Shown: piece by piece, positions 32,904 to 40,152 of the stretch
Layout of the letters: every line of letters begins with the position of its first letter
Position numbering within the stretch: position 1 is the stretch's first letter
Assembly (NCBI RefSeq): GCF_021172145.1
Contig: NZ_CP089095.1
Coordinates: 1,798,001-1,862,000, forward strand
DNA: 64,000 bases
Source: Flavobacterium cyclinae
Lineage (GTDB): Bacteria; Bacteroidota; Bacteroidia; Flavobacteriales; Flavobacteriaceae
Direction: 5' to 3'
The notes under the pieces: model-generated
The model's database searches: none
The model's input: the letters and a program-made list of their open reading frames with translations, nothing else
Told to the model about the DNA's origin: nothing
Position numbers and translations under genes: made by a program

Positions 32904-34670
32904 ATGAAAGAATTACAATATTTAAACAAATACTTTGTCAAATATAAATATCGTTTCCTACTTGGAATAGTTATCACCATTGTTGCACAAATCTTTTCAT
33001 TATTCACTCCTGAGTTAATAGGAAACTCTATAAAAGTAATTGAAGATTATGTAAAAAGTCCTGATGGTGATCTACTTAGTTTCCAAAAATCATTATTTCA
33101 CAATATTCTATTGATTTTAGGAACAACTATTATTGCTGGATTTTTCACTTTCTTAATGCGTCAAACTTTAATTGTTATGTCGCGCCATGTAGAATTTGAT
33201 TTGAAAAATGAAATATTCAATCACTATCAGACCTTAACCCAAAGTTTCTACAAACGCAATCGCACTGGAGATTTAATGAATCGTATTAGTGAAGATGTTG
33301 GAAAAGTAAGAATGTATGTAGGCCCAGCCGTTATGTATTCTTTAAATACGTTAATGCGTTTTACTATTGTGGTGATATACATGTACAACATTTCCCCAAA
33401 ACTAACTTTGTACTCATTATTACCATTACCTCTTTTATCGTACAGTATTTTCAAAATCAGCTCCATGATTCATAAAAGAAGTGGCGAGTTTCAAAAGAAT
33501 TTATCTACGTTATCTTCATTTACTCAAGAAATTTTCTCTGGAATTCGAGTTATTAAGGCTTATGCTATTGAAAATAAAAAACAACAAGAATTTACTAATT
33601 TAAGCAATGAAAGTAAAGTTAAAGCCATGAATTTAGCCAAAGTAAATTCGCTTTTTGGCCCATTAATGATTTTACTTATTGGATTAAGTAACTTAGTTGT
33701 AGTATATGTTGGAGGTTCTATGTATATCAATCATGATCCTGAAATTGGGAGTATTGGGGTAATTGCCCAATTTATTTTATACATCAATATGTTGACTTGG
33801 CCTGTGGCATCTTTGGGTTGGGTTTCTTCATTAGTACAAGAAGCAGAAGCTTCACAAAAACGAATTAATGAATTCTTAAAAGAAGAGCCCGAAATTAAAA
33901 ATACAGTTAATCAACCTACTTCTATTGAAGGTTCAATTACGTTTGATAAGGTTACTTTTGAATACGAAGACACCAAAATTAAAGCCTTAGACGAAATTTC
34001 ATTTGAAGTTAAAAAAGGAAAAACATTGGCTATTTTAGGAAAAACAGGTTCTGGAAAATCGACACTTTTAACCTTAATTAGTCGTTTGTATGATACGACT
34101 TCAGGCACAGTTTATATTGATAATAAAGAGATCAAAAATTTAAATTTATTTGACTTACGAAATCAAATCAGTGTTGTTCCCCAAGATGCTTTCTTGTTTT
34201 CGGATAGTATCAAAAACAACATCAAATTTGGAAATGAAAATGCGACTGAGGAGGAAGTAATGGAAGCAGCTAAAAAAGCCGTAGTTCATGACAATATTAT
34301 GAATTTCAACCAGCAATATGAAACGATTTTGGGTGAACGAGGTATTACTTTGTCGGGTGGACAAAAGCAACGTGTTTCTATTGCTCGTGCCTTAATAAAA
34401 AACGCACCAATATTGTTATTAGACGATTGTTTAAGCGCTGTGGATACTGAAACAGAAGAAACCATTTTGAATAATTTATTAGACTATTGCAAAGACAAAA
34501 CGACAATAATTGTGAGTCACCGTGTTTCATCTGCAAAAAATGCAGATTGGATTATTATTTTGGAAGAAGGAAAAATAAAAGAGCAAGGCACTCATTCTCA
34601 ACTACTAGACCATGATGGTTATTACAAAGAGTTATACTTAAAACAACTTTCAGAAAAAGAAATTGACTAA
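32904..34670 (+). CDS. ABC-type exporter, fused permease and ATPase
   Basis: A 588-residue half-transporter. Six transmembrane helices lie in residues 15-320, with the exporter-type coupling region GEFQKNLSTLSSFTQEIFSGIRVIKAY (landmark near 190-217). The ATPase has Walker A GKTGSGKS (379-386), Q-loop ISVVPQDAFLFSDSI, signature LSGGQKQR, Walker B ILLLDDCLSAVD (usual catalytic Glu replaced by Cys), and switch His in IIVSHR. The Cys at the catalytic Glu position is unusual for a homodimeric exporter and suggests either a degenerate site in a heterodimer or reduced hydrolysis. Substrate unknown. PUR follows after 69 nt. Confidence 0.93.
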   Translation: MKELQYLNKYFVKYKYRFLLGIVITIVAQIFSLFTPELIGNSIKVIEDYVKSPDGDLLSFQKSLFHNILLILGTTIIAGFFTFLMRQTLIVMSRHVEFDLKNEIFNHYQTLTQSFYKRNRTGDLMNRISEDVGKVRMYVGPAVMYSLNTLMRFTIVVIYMYNISPKLTLYSLLPLPLLSYSIFKISSMIHKRSGEFQKNLSTLSSFTQEIFSGIRVIKAYAIENKKQQEFTNLSNESKVKAMNLAKVNSLFGPLMILLIGLSNLVVVYVGGSMYINHDPEIGSIGVIAQFILYINMLTWPVASLGWVSSLVQEAEASQKRINEFLKEEPEIKNTVNQPTSIEGSITFDKVTFEYEDTKIKALDEISFEVKKGKTLAILGKTGSGKSTLLTLISRLYDTTSGTVYIDNKEIKNLNLFDLRNQISVVPQDAFLFSDSIKNNIKFGNENATEEEVMEAAKKAVVHDNIMNFNQQYETILGERGITLSGGQKQRVSIARALIKNAPILLLDDCLSAVDTETEETILNNLLDYCKDKTTIIVSHRVSSAKNADWIIILEEGKIKEQGTHSQLLDHDGYYKELYLKQLSEKEID

Positions 34671-34739
34671 AATTTTGTTTTATCCGATTTTTTTTAGATT
34701 TTTGAGACGCTATAACACTAATTAATTGACAGTAGGATT

Positions 34740-35114
34740 ATGAGAGAAAATGACATGTTAGAAAAAGAAGATATTTTTTCTAAAGTATTGCGAGCAGGAA
34801 GAAGAACGTATTTCTTTGATGTAAGAGCAACAAAAGCAGATGATTACTACATTACTATTACAGAAAGTAAAAAATTTACTGAAGAAGATGGTTCATTTCA
34901 CTTTAAAAAACACAAAATTTATTTGTACAAAGAAGATTTCGCTGCATTCCGTGAAATTTTAGACGAAATGACTGATTTTGTTTTAGATCAAAAAGGTGAA
35001 GAAGTAATTTCTGAAAGACACCAAAAAGATTTCAAAAGAGAATCGTACAACGAAGTTAATGATGAAGTAAAATCAGCTGAAAGTTTTACAAATATTGATT
35101 TTGACGATATTTAA
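34740..35114 (+). CDS. PUR family (DUF3276) DNA/RNA-binding protein
   Basis: The 124-residue protein has KVLRAGRRTYFFDVRATKADDYYITITESKK and FKKHKIYLYKEDFAAF (residues about 15-70 cited as landmarks), the PUR repeat pattern of DUF3276 proteins in Bacteroidota and spirochaetes; these fold as dimers of PUR domains and bind single-stranded nucleic acid. The C-terminal tail is acidic. A terminator follows. Which nucleic acid it binds is unknown. Confidence 0.9.
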   Translation: MRENDMLEKEDIFSKVLRAGRRTYFFDVRATKADDYYITITESKKFTEEDGSFHFKKHKIYLYKEDFAAFREILDEMTDFVLDQKGEEVISERHQKDFKRESYNEVNDEVKSAESFTNIDFDDI

Positions 35115-35131
35115 TCGGAAAGAAAAAATAT

Positions 35132-35170
35132 AAATCCCAAACTCATTTTTAGAATTTGGGATTTTTTTTA
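35132..35170. terminator. Terminator between PUR and csaA
   Basis: AAATCCCAAA (35132-35141) pairs with TTTGGGATTT (35155-35164), followed by a T-run to 35170; an A-run precedes it, so it may also act on csaA from the opposite side. Confidence 0.8.
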
Positions 35171-35500
35171 TCCTATCCGCAACCCATTTTCAACAGGTAT
35201 ATCAGAAGTTAATAAAACAATATCGTTCTTATCGCCTACTGATCCTAACACTAAACATTCGCTCATAAAATCCGCAATTTGCTTTTTTGGAAAGTTGACA
35301 ACAGCCACTATTTGTTTTCCTAATAAATCTTCTTTTGAATATCGCTTAGTAATTTGTGCGGATGATTTTTTAATTCCTAAATCTGAACCAAAATCAATTG
35401 TTAATTGATATGCAGGTTTATTTGCTTTAGGAAAATCATTAACTTCTACAATAGTTCCAATTCGCATTTCTACCTTTTCAAAGTCTTGCCATGTAATCAT
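35168..35500 (-). CDS. csaA: tRNA-binding-domain protein CsaA
   Basis: The 110-residue OB-fold protein starts ITWQDFEKVEMRIGTIVEV and ends VLLTSDIPVENGLRIG, with FPKANKPAYQLTIDFG and QIVAVVNFPKKQIADFMSECLVLG between; all match CsaA, a homodimeric relative of the EMAP/Trbp111 tRNA-binding domain first described as a secretion chaperone in Bacillus. Its -7 element sits inside the loop of the neighbouring operon's terminator. Confidence 0.94.
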   Translation of the reverse strand: MITWQDFEKVEMRIGTIVEVNDFPKANKPAYQLTIDFGSDLGIKKSSAQITKRYSKEDLLGKQIVAVVNFPKKQIADFMSECLVLGSVGDKNDIVLLTSDIPVENGLRIG

Positions 35501-35510
35501 ATTCTTAAAA

Positions 35511-35547
35511 TAAAAAAAGTATAATTCACAAAAGTAAATTATACTTT
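35511..35547 (-). terminator. Terminator of the trxA-rhodanese-DUF2892 operon, with the csaA -7 element in its loop
   Basis: On the minus strand AAAGTATAATT pairs with AATTATACTTT (35537-35547 with 35516-35526), followed by seven or more T residues, a good intrinsic terminator. Its 10-nt loop holds TACTTTTG (35529-35536), an exact -7 element for csaA, whose ATG is 29 nt downstream. Confidence 0.7.
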
Positions 35548-35568
35548 ACAATACTATTTATTACTAAA

Positions 35569-35781
35569 TTATTTTTTCTCTTTTATTTTACAAGTATTAA
35601 TACCTAACAAAGTATATAGTGGACAAAATTGAATTGATGCTGTAAGAATCATAATAGCTCCAACACCAAATACAACCCATTTTAAAGTGCCTTCTAATAG
35701 TCCTGAAAGTCCAAAAATCAGAGCAATAACTCCAATCATAACTCGTAAAAAACGATCACCAGTACCAATATTTTTTTTCAT
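35569..35781 (-). CDS. DUF2892 (YgaP-type transmembrane) protein
   Basis: A 70-residue protein with the DUF2892 start MKKNIGTGDRFLRVMIGVIAL, two membrane helices and a C-terminal CPLYTLLGINTCK. In E. coli YgaP such a domain is fused to a rhodanese; here it is a separate gene 13 nt after a rhodanese, which supports joint work on sulfur or redox chemistry at the membrane. Confidence 0.93.
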   Translation of the reverse strand: MKKNIGTGDRFLRVMIGVIALIFGLSGLLEGTLKWVVFGVGAIMILTASIQFCPLYTLLGINTCKIKEKK

Positions 35782-35794
35782 AATTAGCCATTTA

Positions 35795-36184
35795 TTATTT
35801 TACTATAGGTTTGTTTTCACTATTCCAATTGATAATTCCGCCTTCTAAATCCGAAATATTCTTAAATCCTAATTCATTTAATCTTGAAGAGGCTTTTGCA
35901 CTTCTTCCTCCTGCTTTACAATAAACCATTACCGGTTTTTCTTTATCTAAAGCTGTTATTTTGGTATCAAAATCATCTGCAGTAATATCAATATTAATAG
36001 CATTCTCTAAATGCCCTTCAGCAAATTCTTCCGGAGTTCTAACATCAACTATTTGAACATCAGGTTGTGTCATTTTTTTCTCGTATTTAGACACATCCAA
36101 TACTTGAACACCTTCAACTTGATTCTTTAAACAAGAAGTAACTCCTATTAAAAGCAATACTAAACTTAATACTTTTATCTTCAT
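35795..36184 (-). CDS. Rhodanese-like lipoprotein
   Basis: A 129-residue protein with lipobox GVTSC (Cys18) and one rhodanese domain: VQIVDVRTPEEFAEGHLENAINI, then the active-site loop VYCKAGGRS with Cys89. It should transfer sulfane sulfur or act as a persulfide sink in the periplasm. It lies between thioredoxin and DUF2892 in one operon. The loop is of normal length, so it is probably active. Confidence 0.93.
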   Translation of the reverse strand: MKIKVLSLVLLLIGVTSCLKNQVEGVQVLDVSKYEKKMTQPDVQIVDVRTPEEFAEGHLENAINIDITADDFDTKITALDKEKPVMVYCKAGGRSAKASSRLNELGFKNISDLEGGIINWNSENKPIVK

Positions 36185-36224
36185 TCTTTTCTAATTATTT
36201 GGTTTTGAATATAAATTTAAAAAA

Positions 36225-36527
36225 TTAATTTAAATGATTACTAATTATTGATGTTAAATCTCTAACACTTAACACCCCCGATTGACGCCATAACATTTTA
36301 CCGGTTTTAAATAACATTAAAGTAGGAACACCTCTAACCATAAAATGAGAAGCCAAATCTTGGTGTTGGTCCACATTAACTTTAATTATTTTAACTCCTT
36401 CTTTTAAATTTGCTTTTACTTCTTGCAATATTGGTGACATCATTTTACAAGGTCCGCACCAATCAGCATAGAAATCTACTAAAACCAAATCGTTACTATT
36501 AATAATATCATTAAATTTTGCATTCAT
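36225..36527 (-). CDS. trxA: Thioredoxin
   Basis: With the ATG at 36527 the protein has 100 residues and the redox centre WCGPCK at Cys24 and Cys27, the cis-Pro in RGVPTLMLF and no signal peptide. A TTG eight codons upstream would also be in frame, but it lies inside the -7 element, so the ATG is preferred. It is the first gene of the thioredoxin, rhodanese, DUF2892 operon and is transcribed divergently from hemN; a Crp/Fnr-like palindrome lies 29.5 bp (centre) from its -7 element. Confidence 0.93.
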   Translation of the reverse strand: MNAKFNDIINSNDLVLVDFYADWCGPCKMMSPILQEVKANLKEGVKIIKVNVDQHQDLASHFMVRGVPTLMLFKTGKMLWRQSGVLSVRDLTSIISNHLN

Positions 36528-36548
36528 AATTTTATCTATTTTGTTATT

Positions 36549-36556
36549 CAAAGGTA
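36549..36556 (-). promoter_or_regulatory. -7 promoter element (TACCTTTG) of trxA
   Basis: An exact TAnnTTTG match on the minus strand, 21 nt upstream of the trxA ATG. Confidence 0.55.
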
Positions 36557-36577
36557 CAATTTGAAAAAGCTATTTTA

Positions 36578-36593
36578 TGTAATATATGTTACA
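36578..36593. promoter_or_regulatory. Crp/Fnr-like palindrome near trxA (TGTAATATATGTTACA)
   Basis: Seven of eight positions mirror each other, with TGTAA/TTACA half-sites. Its centre is 29.5 bp from the first base of the trxA -7 element, which would put it near -41.5, the class II activator position. Confidence 0.5.
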
Positions 36594-36603
36594 CAAACGT
36601 AAT

Positions 36604-36617
36604 ATGATAATTATCAT
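36604..36617. promoter_or_regulatory. FNR-box-like palindrome near hemN (ATGATAATTATCAT)
   Basis: A perfect 14-bp palindrome that equals the FNR consensus TTGAT-N4-ATCAA apart from the outermost base of each half. Its centre is 29.5 bp from the hemN -7 element, exactly the same spacing as the other palindrome to trxA. Confidence 0.55.
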
Positions 36618-36639
36618 TTTTTTTTGTTCCAAAGCAGTA

Positions 36640-36647
36640 TAAGTTTG
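36640..36647 (+). promoter_or_regulatory. -7 promoter element (TAAGTTTG) of hemN
   Basis: An exact TAnnTTTG match 23 nt upstream of the hemN ATG. No TTG stands at the usual -33 distance, consistent with dependence on an activator. Confidence 0.55.
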
Positions 36648-36670
36648 TATGGTGCTAAAATTCTATACCA

Positions 36671-38035
36671 ATGTCAGTCTCAATAGTCCAAAAATATAAC
36701 GTTCCAGGACCACGCTATACAAGTTATCCTACTGTTCCTTACTGGGAGGAAGATAAATTTCATTTAGATGATTGGAAAAATACTCTTTTACAATCTTTTA
36801 AAGAAACTAATAATACAGAAGGTATTAGCTTATACATTCACCTTCCGTTTTGTGAAAGTTTATGTACTTTTTGTGGCTGTAACAAACGTATAACCAAAAG
36901 ACATGAAGTTGAAGATCCTTATATTACAGCAGTAATTAAGGAATGGAAACTCTATTGCGACATTTTTCCTAGAAAACCTATAATCAAAGAAATTCACTTG
37001 GGAGGTGGTACACCTACATTTTTTTCACCTGAAAATTTAGAACGACTTATCAATGGAATTTTTCAATATGCAAATAAAGCAGATGAACACGAATTTAGTT
37101 TTGAAGGTCATCCCAATAATACAACAAAACAACACCTACAAAAATTATACGATTTAGGATTTAGAAGAGTTAGTTTTGGCGTACAAGATTATTCGCCTCA
37201 AGTGCAAGAAGCCATTCATAGAATCCAACCTTTTCATAATGTAGCTAAAGTAACTTTTTGGGCTAAAGAAATAGGTTATACTTCGATTGGACATGATTTA
37301 ATTTTTGGTTTACCATTCCAAACATTAGAAGATGTAAAAGATACTATTGATAAAACTAAATCCCTATTTCCAGATCGTTTAGCTTTTTATAGTTATGCAC
37401 ATGTTCCTTGGATAAAAGGTAATGGACAACGTGGATTCAAAGATGAAGACTTACCAAAAGATGATGAAAAACGTAAATTGTATGAAGAAGGTAAAAAACA
37501 GTTAGCTCAAAATGGATATCATGAAATAGGAATGGATCATTTTGCCCTAGAAAATGATAGCATGTATAATTCTTTTAAAATAGGAACTTTACATCGTAAT
37601 TTTATGGGATATACTGCTTCTAAAACCCAATTAATGATTGGATTAGGAGTTTCTTCCATTAGCGATAGTTGGTACAGTTTTGCACAAAATGAAAAAACAA
37701 TTGAAGATTACTACACTCATTTAGAAGAAAATCAATTACCTATTTTTAGAGGTCATGTACTAACAGAAGAAGATTTAATTATTAGAAGACATATATTAAA
37801 TTTAATGTGCCAATTTTCAACTTCTTGGAATGATAAAACTTTGTATTTTAATGAATTGCCAAAAGTTTTAGAAAGCTTAGAAGAAATGAAAGAAGATGGA
37901 CTTGTCAACATTCAAGAAAATACAATTTCAGTCACAGAAAAAGGAAAACCATTTGTACGTAATATTTGTATGGCATTCGATTTAAGATTAATCCGAAAAG
38001 CTCCAGAAACTAAACTATTTTCAATGACGATTTAA
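36671..38035 (+). CDS. hemN: Oxygen-independent coproporphyrinogen III oxidase HemN
   Basis: A 454-residue radical-SAM enzyme that decarboxylates coproporphyrinogen III in haem synthesis without oxygen. It has the HemN start VPGPRYTSYPTVPYW, the FeS motif CESLCTFCGC (Cys61, 65, 68; extra Cys70), HLGGGTPTFFSPENL, FEGHPNNTT, RVSFGVQDYSPQVQ and the C-terminal HemN domain with IIRRHILNLMCQF. Length and the extra Cys mark true HemN rather than HemW. The divergent thioredoxin operon and FNR-like site suggest low-oxygen control. Confidence 0.97.
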   Translation: MSVSIVQKYNVPGPRYTSYPTVPYWEEDKFHLDDWKNTLLQSFKETNNTEGISLYIHLPFCESLCTFCGCNKRITKRHEVEDPYITAVIKEWKLYCDIFPRKPIIKEIHLGGGTPTFFSPENLERLINGIFQYANKADEHEFSFEGHPNNTTKQHLQKLYDLGFRRVSFGVQDYSPQVQEAIHRIQPFHNVAKVTFWAKEIGYTSIGHDLIFGLPFQTLEDVKDTIDKTKSLFPDRLAFYSYAHVPWIKGNGQRGFKDEDLPKDDEKRKLYEEGKKQLAQNGYHEIGMDHFALENDSMYNSFKIGTLHRNFMGYTASKTQLMIGLGVSSISDSWYSFAQNEKTIEDYYTHLEENQLPIFRGHVLTEEDLIIRRHILNLMCQFSTSWNDKTLYFNELPKVLESLEEMKEDGLVNIQENTISVTEKGKPFVRNICMAFDLRLIRKAPETKLFSMTI

Positions 38036-38167
38036 GTTCAACATGAAACTTAAAACAAAAATTAAAACATATAAGTCATCTAAAGAAAAATAAGTAAATC
38101 GTTAAATTCAATCAAGGCCATAAAAGATTTTAAAGATTACTCACATTTTTTAAATCTGTATTCCAAA

Positions 38168-38200
38168 AACTTGAAACTTGAAACCTGAAACCTGAAACTA
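38168..38200. repeat. Phrase-like repeat (AACTTGAAACTTGAAACCTGAAAC)
   Basis: Units ACTTGAA and ACCTGAA repeat four times between hemN and the barrel gene (positions 38169-38196). It is the reverse complement of the run at 164-190. Confidence 0.6.
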
Positions 38201-38204
38201 AAAA

Positions 38205-40031
38205 CTATTCATAACGAATATATCCTGGCTTAGACAATTGGAAATCATATAGGGATAAATTCGTATTTTCAAATGAATTAAATTTATTTATGTTATCACC
38301 TTCAAAAGGAATAGTTGGATAATATGAAAAAGAAATTTGGAAACTATTAAATACCAAAAAGTCATTATTAATTAAGGCACCAATACTAAATTTCGAATAC
38401 ACTTTACTTAAAAACAAAGCTTTTTCATTAGCTAAAGAACCTAAAGTCATATTAAAATAAGGACTAAATCGGAATCCATACCAACTTCCAGGTATGTAAG
38501 ATTGTGTTTGAAATGAAAGTGTCCATTTTTGAGTACCACTTAATCGATTGTCAAAACCTTCTAAACCATCTCCACTTAGTAAATTTAATCTATCTTTAAA
38601 AGAGGCATCACGATTATTTCCCCAAGTATAAGTAGGTTTTATAAACTGTCTAAATCGCCATTTACCCCAATTTAGTAAAGGGCTAAAATAATTAACTCCT
38701 GCTTTAAAAGTTGTTTGCTCCGTAAATCCACTATTGTAAAAACTACCCCACTCGGCAAAACCACTTGCATATCCAAATGAGCATTTTTTACCATAAGAAA
38801 AACTTAAACCTGAATACATTCGGGTTGTACTATTCTTTTCCTGATGTCCAATGATAAAAGCGATATTTTTTCCATACGGAATATCTTCAGTAATATTGTA
38901 ATTGAAAACAAAGGTATCTTGATAGAACTTTTGTTTAGAAATACCAATCATCCCAATCCAATTTTTTTCATTTGAAAAATAAAACGAAGGATCTGAAATT
39001 GGACCTGGTAATTTTTGAAACTTTTTTTGATTGTATGTTAATGCTAAAATTAAATTGGTATAATGACGCTCTGGATTTGACTTTGAATTAATTTTAAAAG
39101 CTCTTCCATACCAATATTCTTGAAAATCAAAAGAATATTTTTCTAATGAAAAAATATCCAATACTGGAAAAAGTTCAGTTTGCAATCGGTTTTCAAAATA
39201 AAATCCACCCGCATTCTTTGTAATTACAGAATAGAATGGTCTGTTTAAATTAATACTTCGTCTGCTATCATTGTTATAATCATTCGCATAATTAAGATCC
39301 AATCGAATGTACGTATTTTTTATGTTATTTATGGAGTATTGCGCATAAGTTGCTCTTTCCTTAGTTTCAAAACGATTTTTTATATTACCACTTATCAAAT
39401 GTCCAAATCCTAAAATATTACGCTCTGTTAATTTTATACTGCTTTCAGAAGAAGACAAACTACCAGTAGGTATTAACGTCCAAGAATCCAATACGCGAAC
39501 TTTAACATCTATAGAATCATTACTATTTTCAATTGCAACTGGAGTAATAATAACTTCACGAACAAAACGTTGGCTACGAATTAAACGTTCAGATTCTTTT
39601 AGTAATAACGAATCACATTTACTGTTTTTCTTAAAAAGCAACAGATTTCGTATGGTATGATTTTTGGTTTTGATATGAGTAAAATTACCAAATTTTTCAA
39701 TGGAATTTTTTGGTTTTTTTGTCTCATTAGTAACTGAATAACCGAAAGGATCTAAAGTTTCTATATAGATATTCCGAATAACTTTTCCATTGGTTTTGTT
39801 GGTAATATGAGGCGCAACTTTAGGTTTTGTCTCAGGAATAAAATTTTCAACCTTTAAGGCAGATGAACGAAATAATAATTTGTAAATAAACTTGTTAAAT
39901 TTACTTTTTTTAGATAACTCATGAATATCATAATAAATAGTTGTTGTACTATCTGATTCTTTAGTTTGTGCATGCAAACACTTACTATTCAAACAAATAA
40001 TTAAAACAAAAACTATTAACTTAAATTTCAT
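38205..40031 (-). CDS. BamA/TamA-like outer-membrane protein with POTRA-like region
   Basis: The ATG at 40031 gives 608 residues and a signal peptide ending CLHAQ; a longer frame adds 22 polar residues and is rejected. Residues about 85-190 include KVIRNIYIETLDPFGYS and LIRSQRFVREVIITPV followed by VKVRVLDSWTLIP, a POTRA-type domain. The rest is a barrel of about 16 strands, with RNILGFGHLISGNIKNRF early and FSYYPTIPF near the end; the last residues are QLSKPGYIRYE. This matches the BamA/TamA superfamily, but is smaller than BamA with one POTRA, so a surface assembly or lipid-transport role is possible. Divergent from the helicase gene. Confidence 0.8.
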   Translation of the reverse strand: MKFKLIVFVLIICLNSKCLHAQTKESDSTTTIYYDIHELSKKSKFNKFIYKLLFRSSALKVENFIPETKPKVAPHITNKTNGKVIRNIYIETLDPFGYSVTNETKKPKNSIEKFGNFTHIKTKNHTIRNLLLFKKNSKCDSLLLKESERLIRSQRFVREVIITPVAIENSNDSIDVKVRVLDSWTLIPTGSLSSSESSIKLTERNILGFGHLISGNIKNRFETKERATYAQYSINNIKNTYIRLDLNYANDYNNDSRRSINLNRPFYSVITKNAGGFYFENRLQTELFPVLDIFSLEKYSFDFQEYWYGRAFKINSKSNPERHYTNLILALTYNQKKFQKLPGPISDPSFYFSNEKNWIGMIGISKQKFYQDTFVFNYNITEDIPYGKNIAFIIGHQEKNSTTRMYSGLSFSYGKKCSFGYASGFAEWGSFYNSGFTEQTTFKAGVNYFSPLLNWGKWRFRQFIKPTYTWGNNRDASFKDRLNLLSGDGLEGFDNRLSGTQKWTLSFQTQSYIPGSWYGFRFSPYFNMTLGSLANEKALFLSKVYSKFSIGALINNDFLVFNSFQISFSYYPTIPFEGDNINKFNSFENTNLSLYDFQLSKPGYIRYE

Positions 40032-40123
40032 TAAAAAACGAGCAATTTTAAATTTAGCGTAAAGTAAGTAATTTTTAAATAATACAACGAAATTCATTAA
40101 AAAATCAATATAAAAACTTTGCG

Positions 40124-40131
40124 TACCTTTG
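40124..40131 (+). promoter_or_regulatory. -7 promoter element (TACCTTTG) of the helicase gene
   Basis: An exact TAnnTTTG match 21 nt upstream of the ATG at 40153. Confidence 0.5.
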
Positions 40132-40152
40132 CAAATAATTTTATTTACGCAT

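Noticed and set aside
36528..36551. TTG start for thioredoxin
   Set aside because: It lies within the TACCTTTG promoter element; the ATG at 36527 is preferred.
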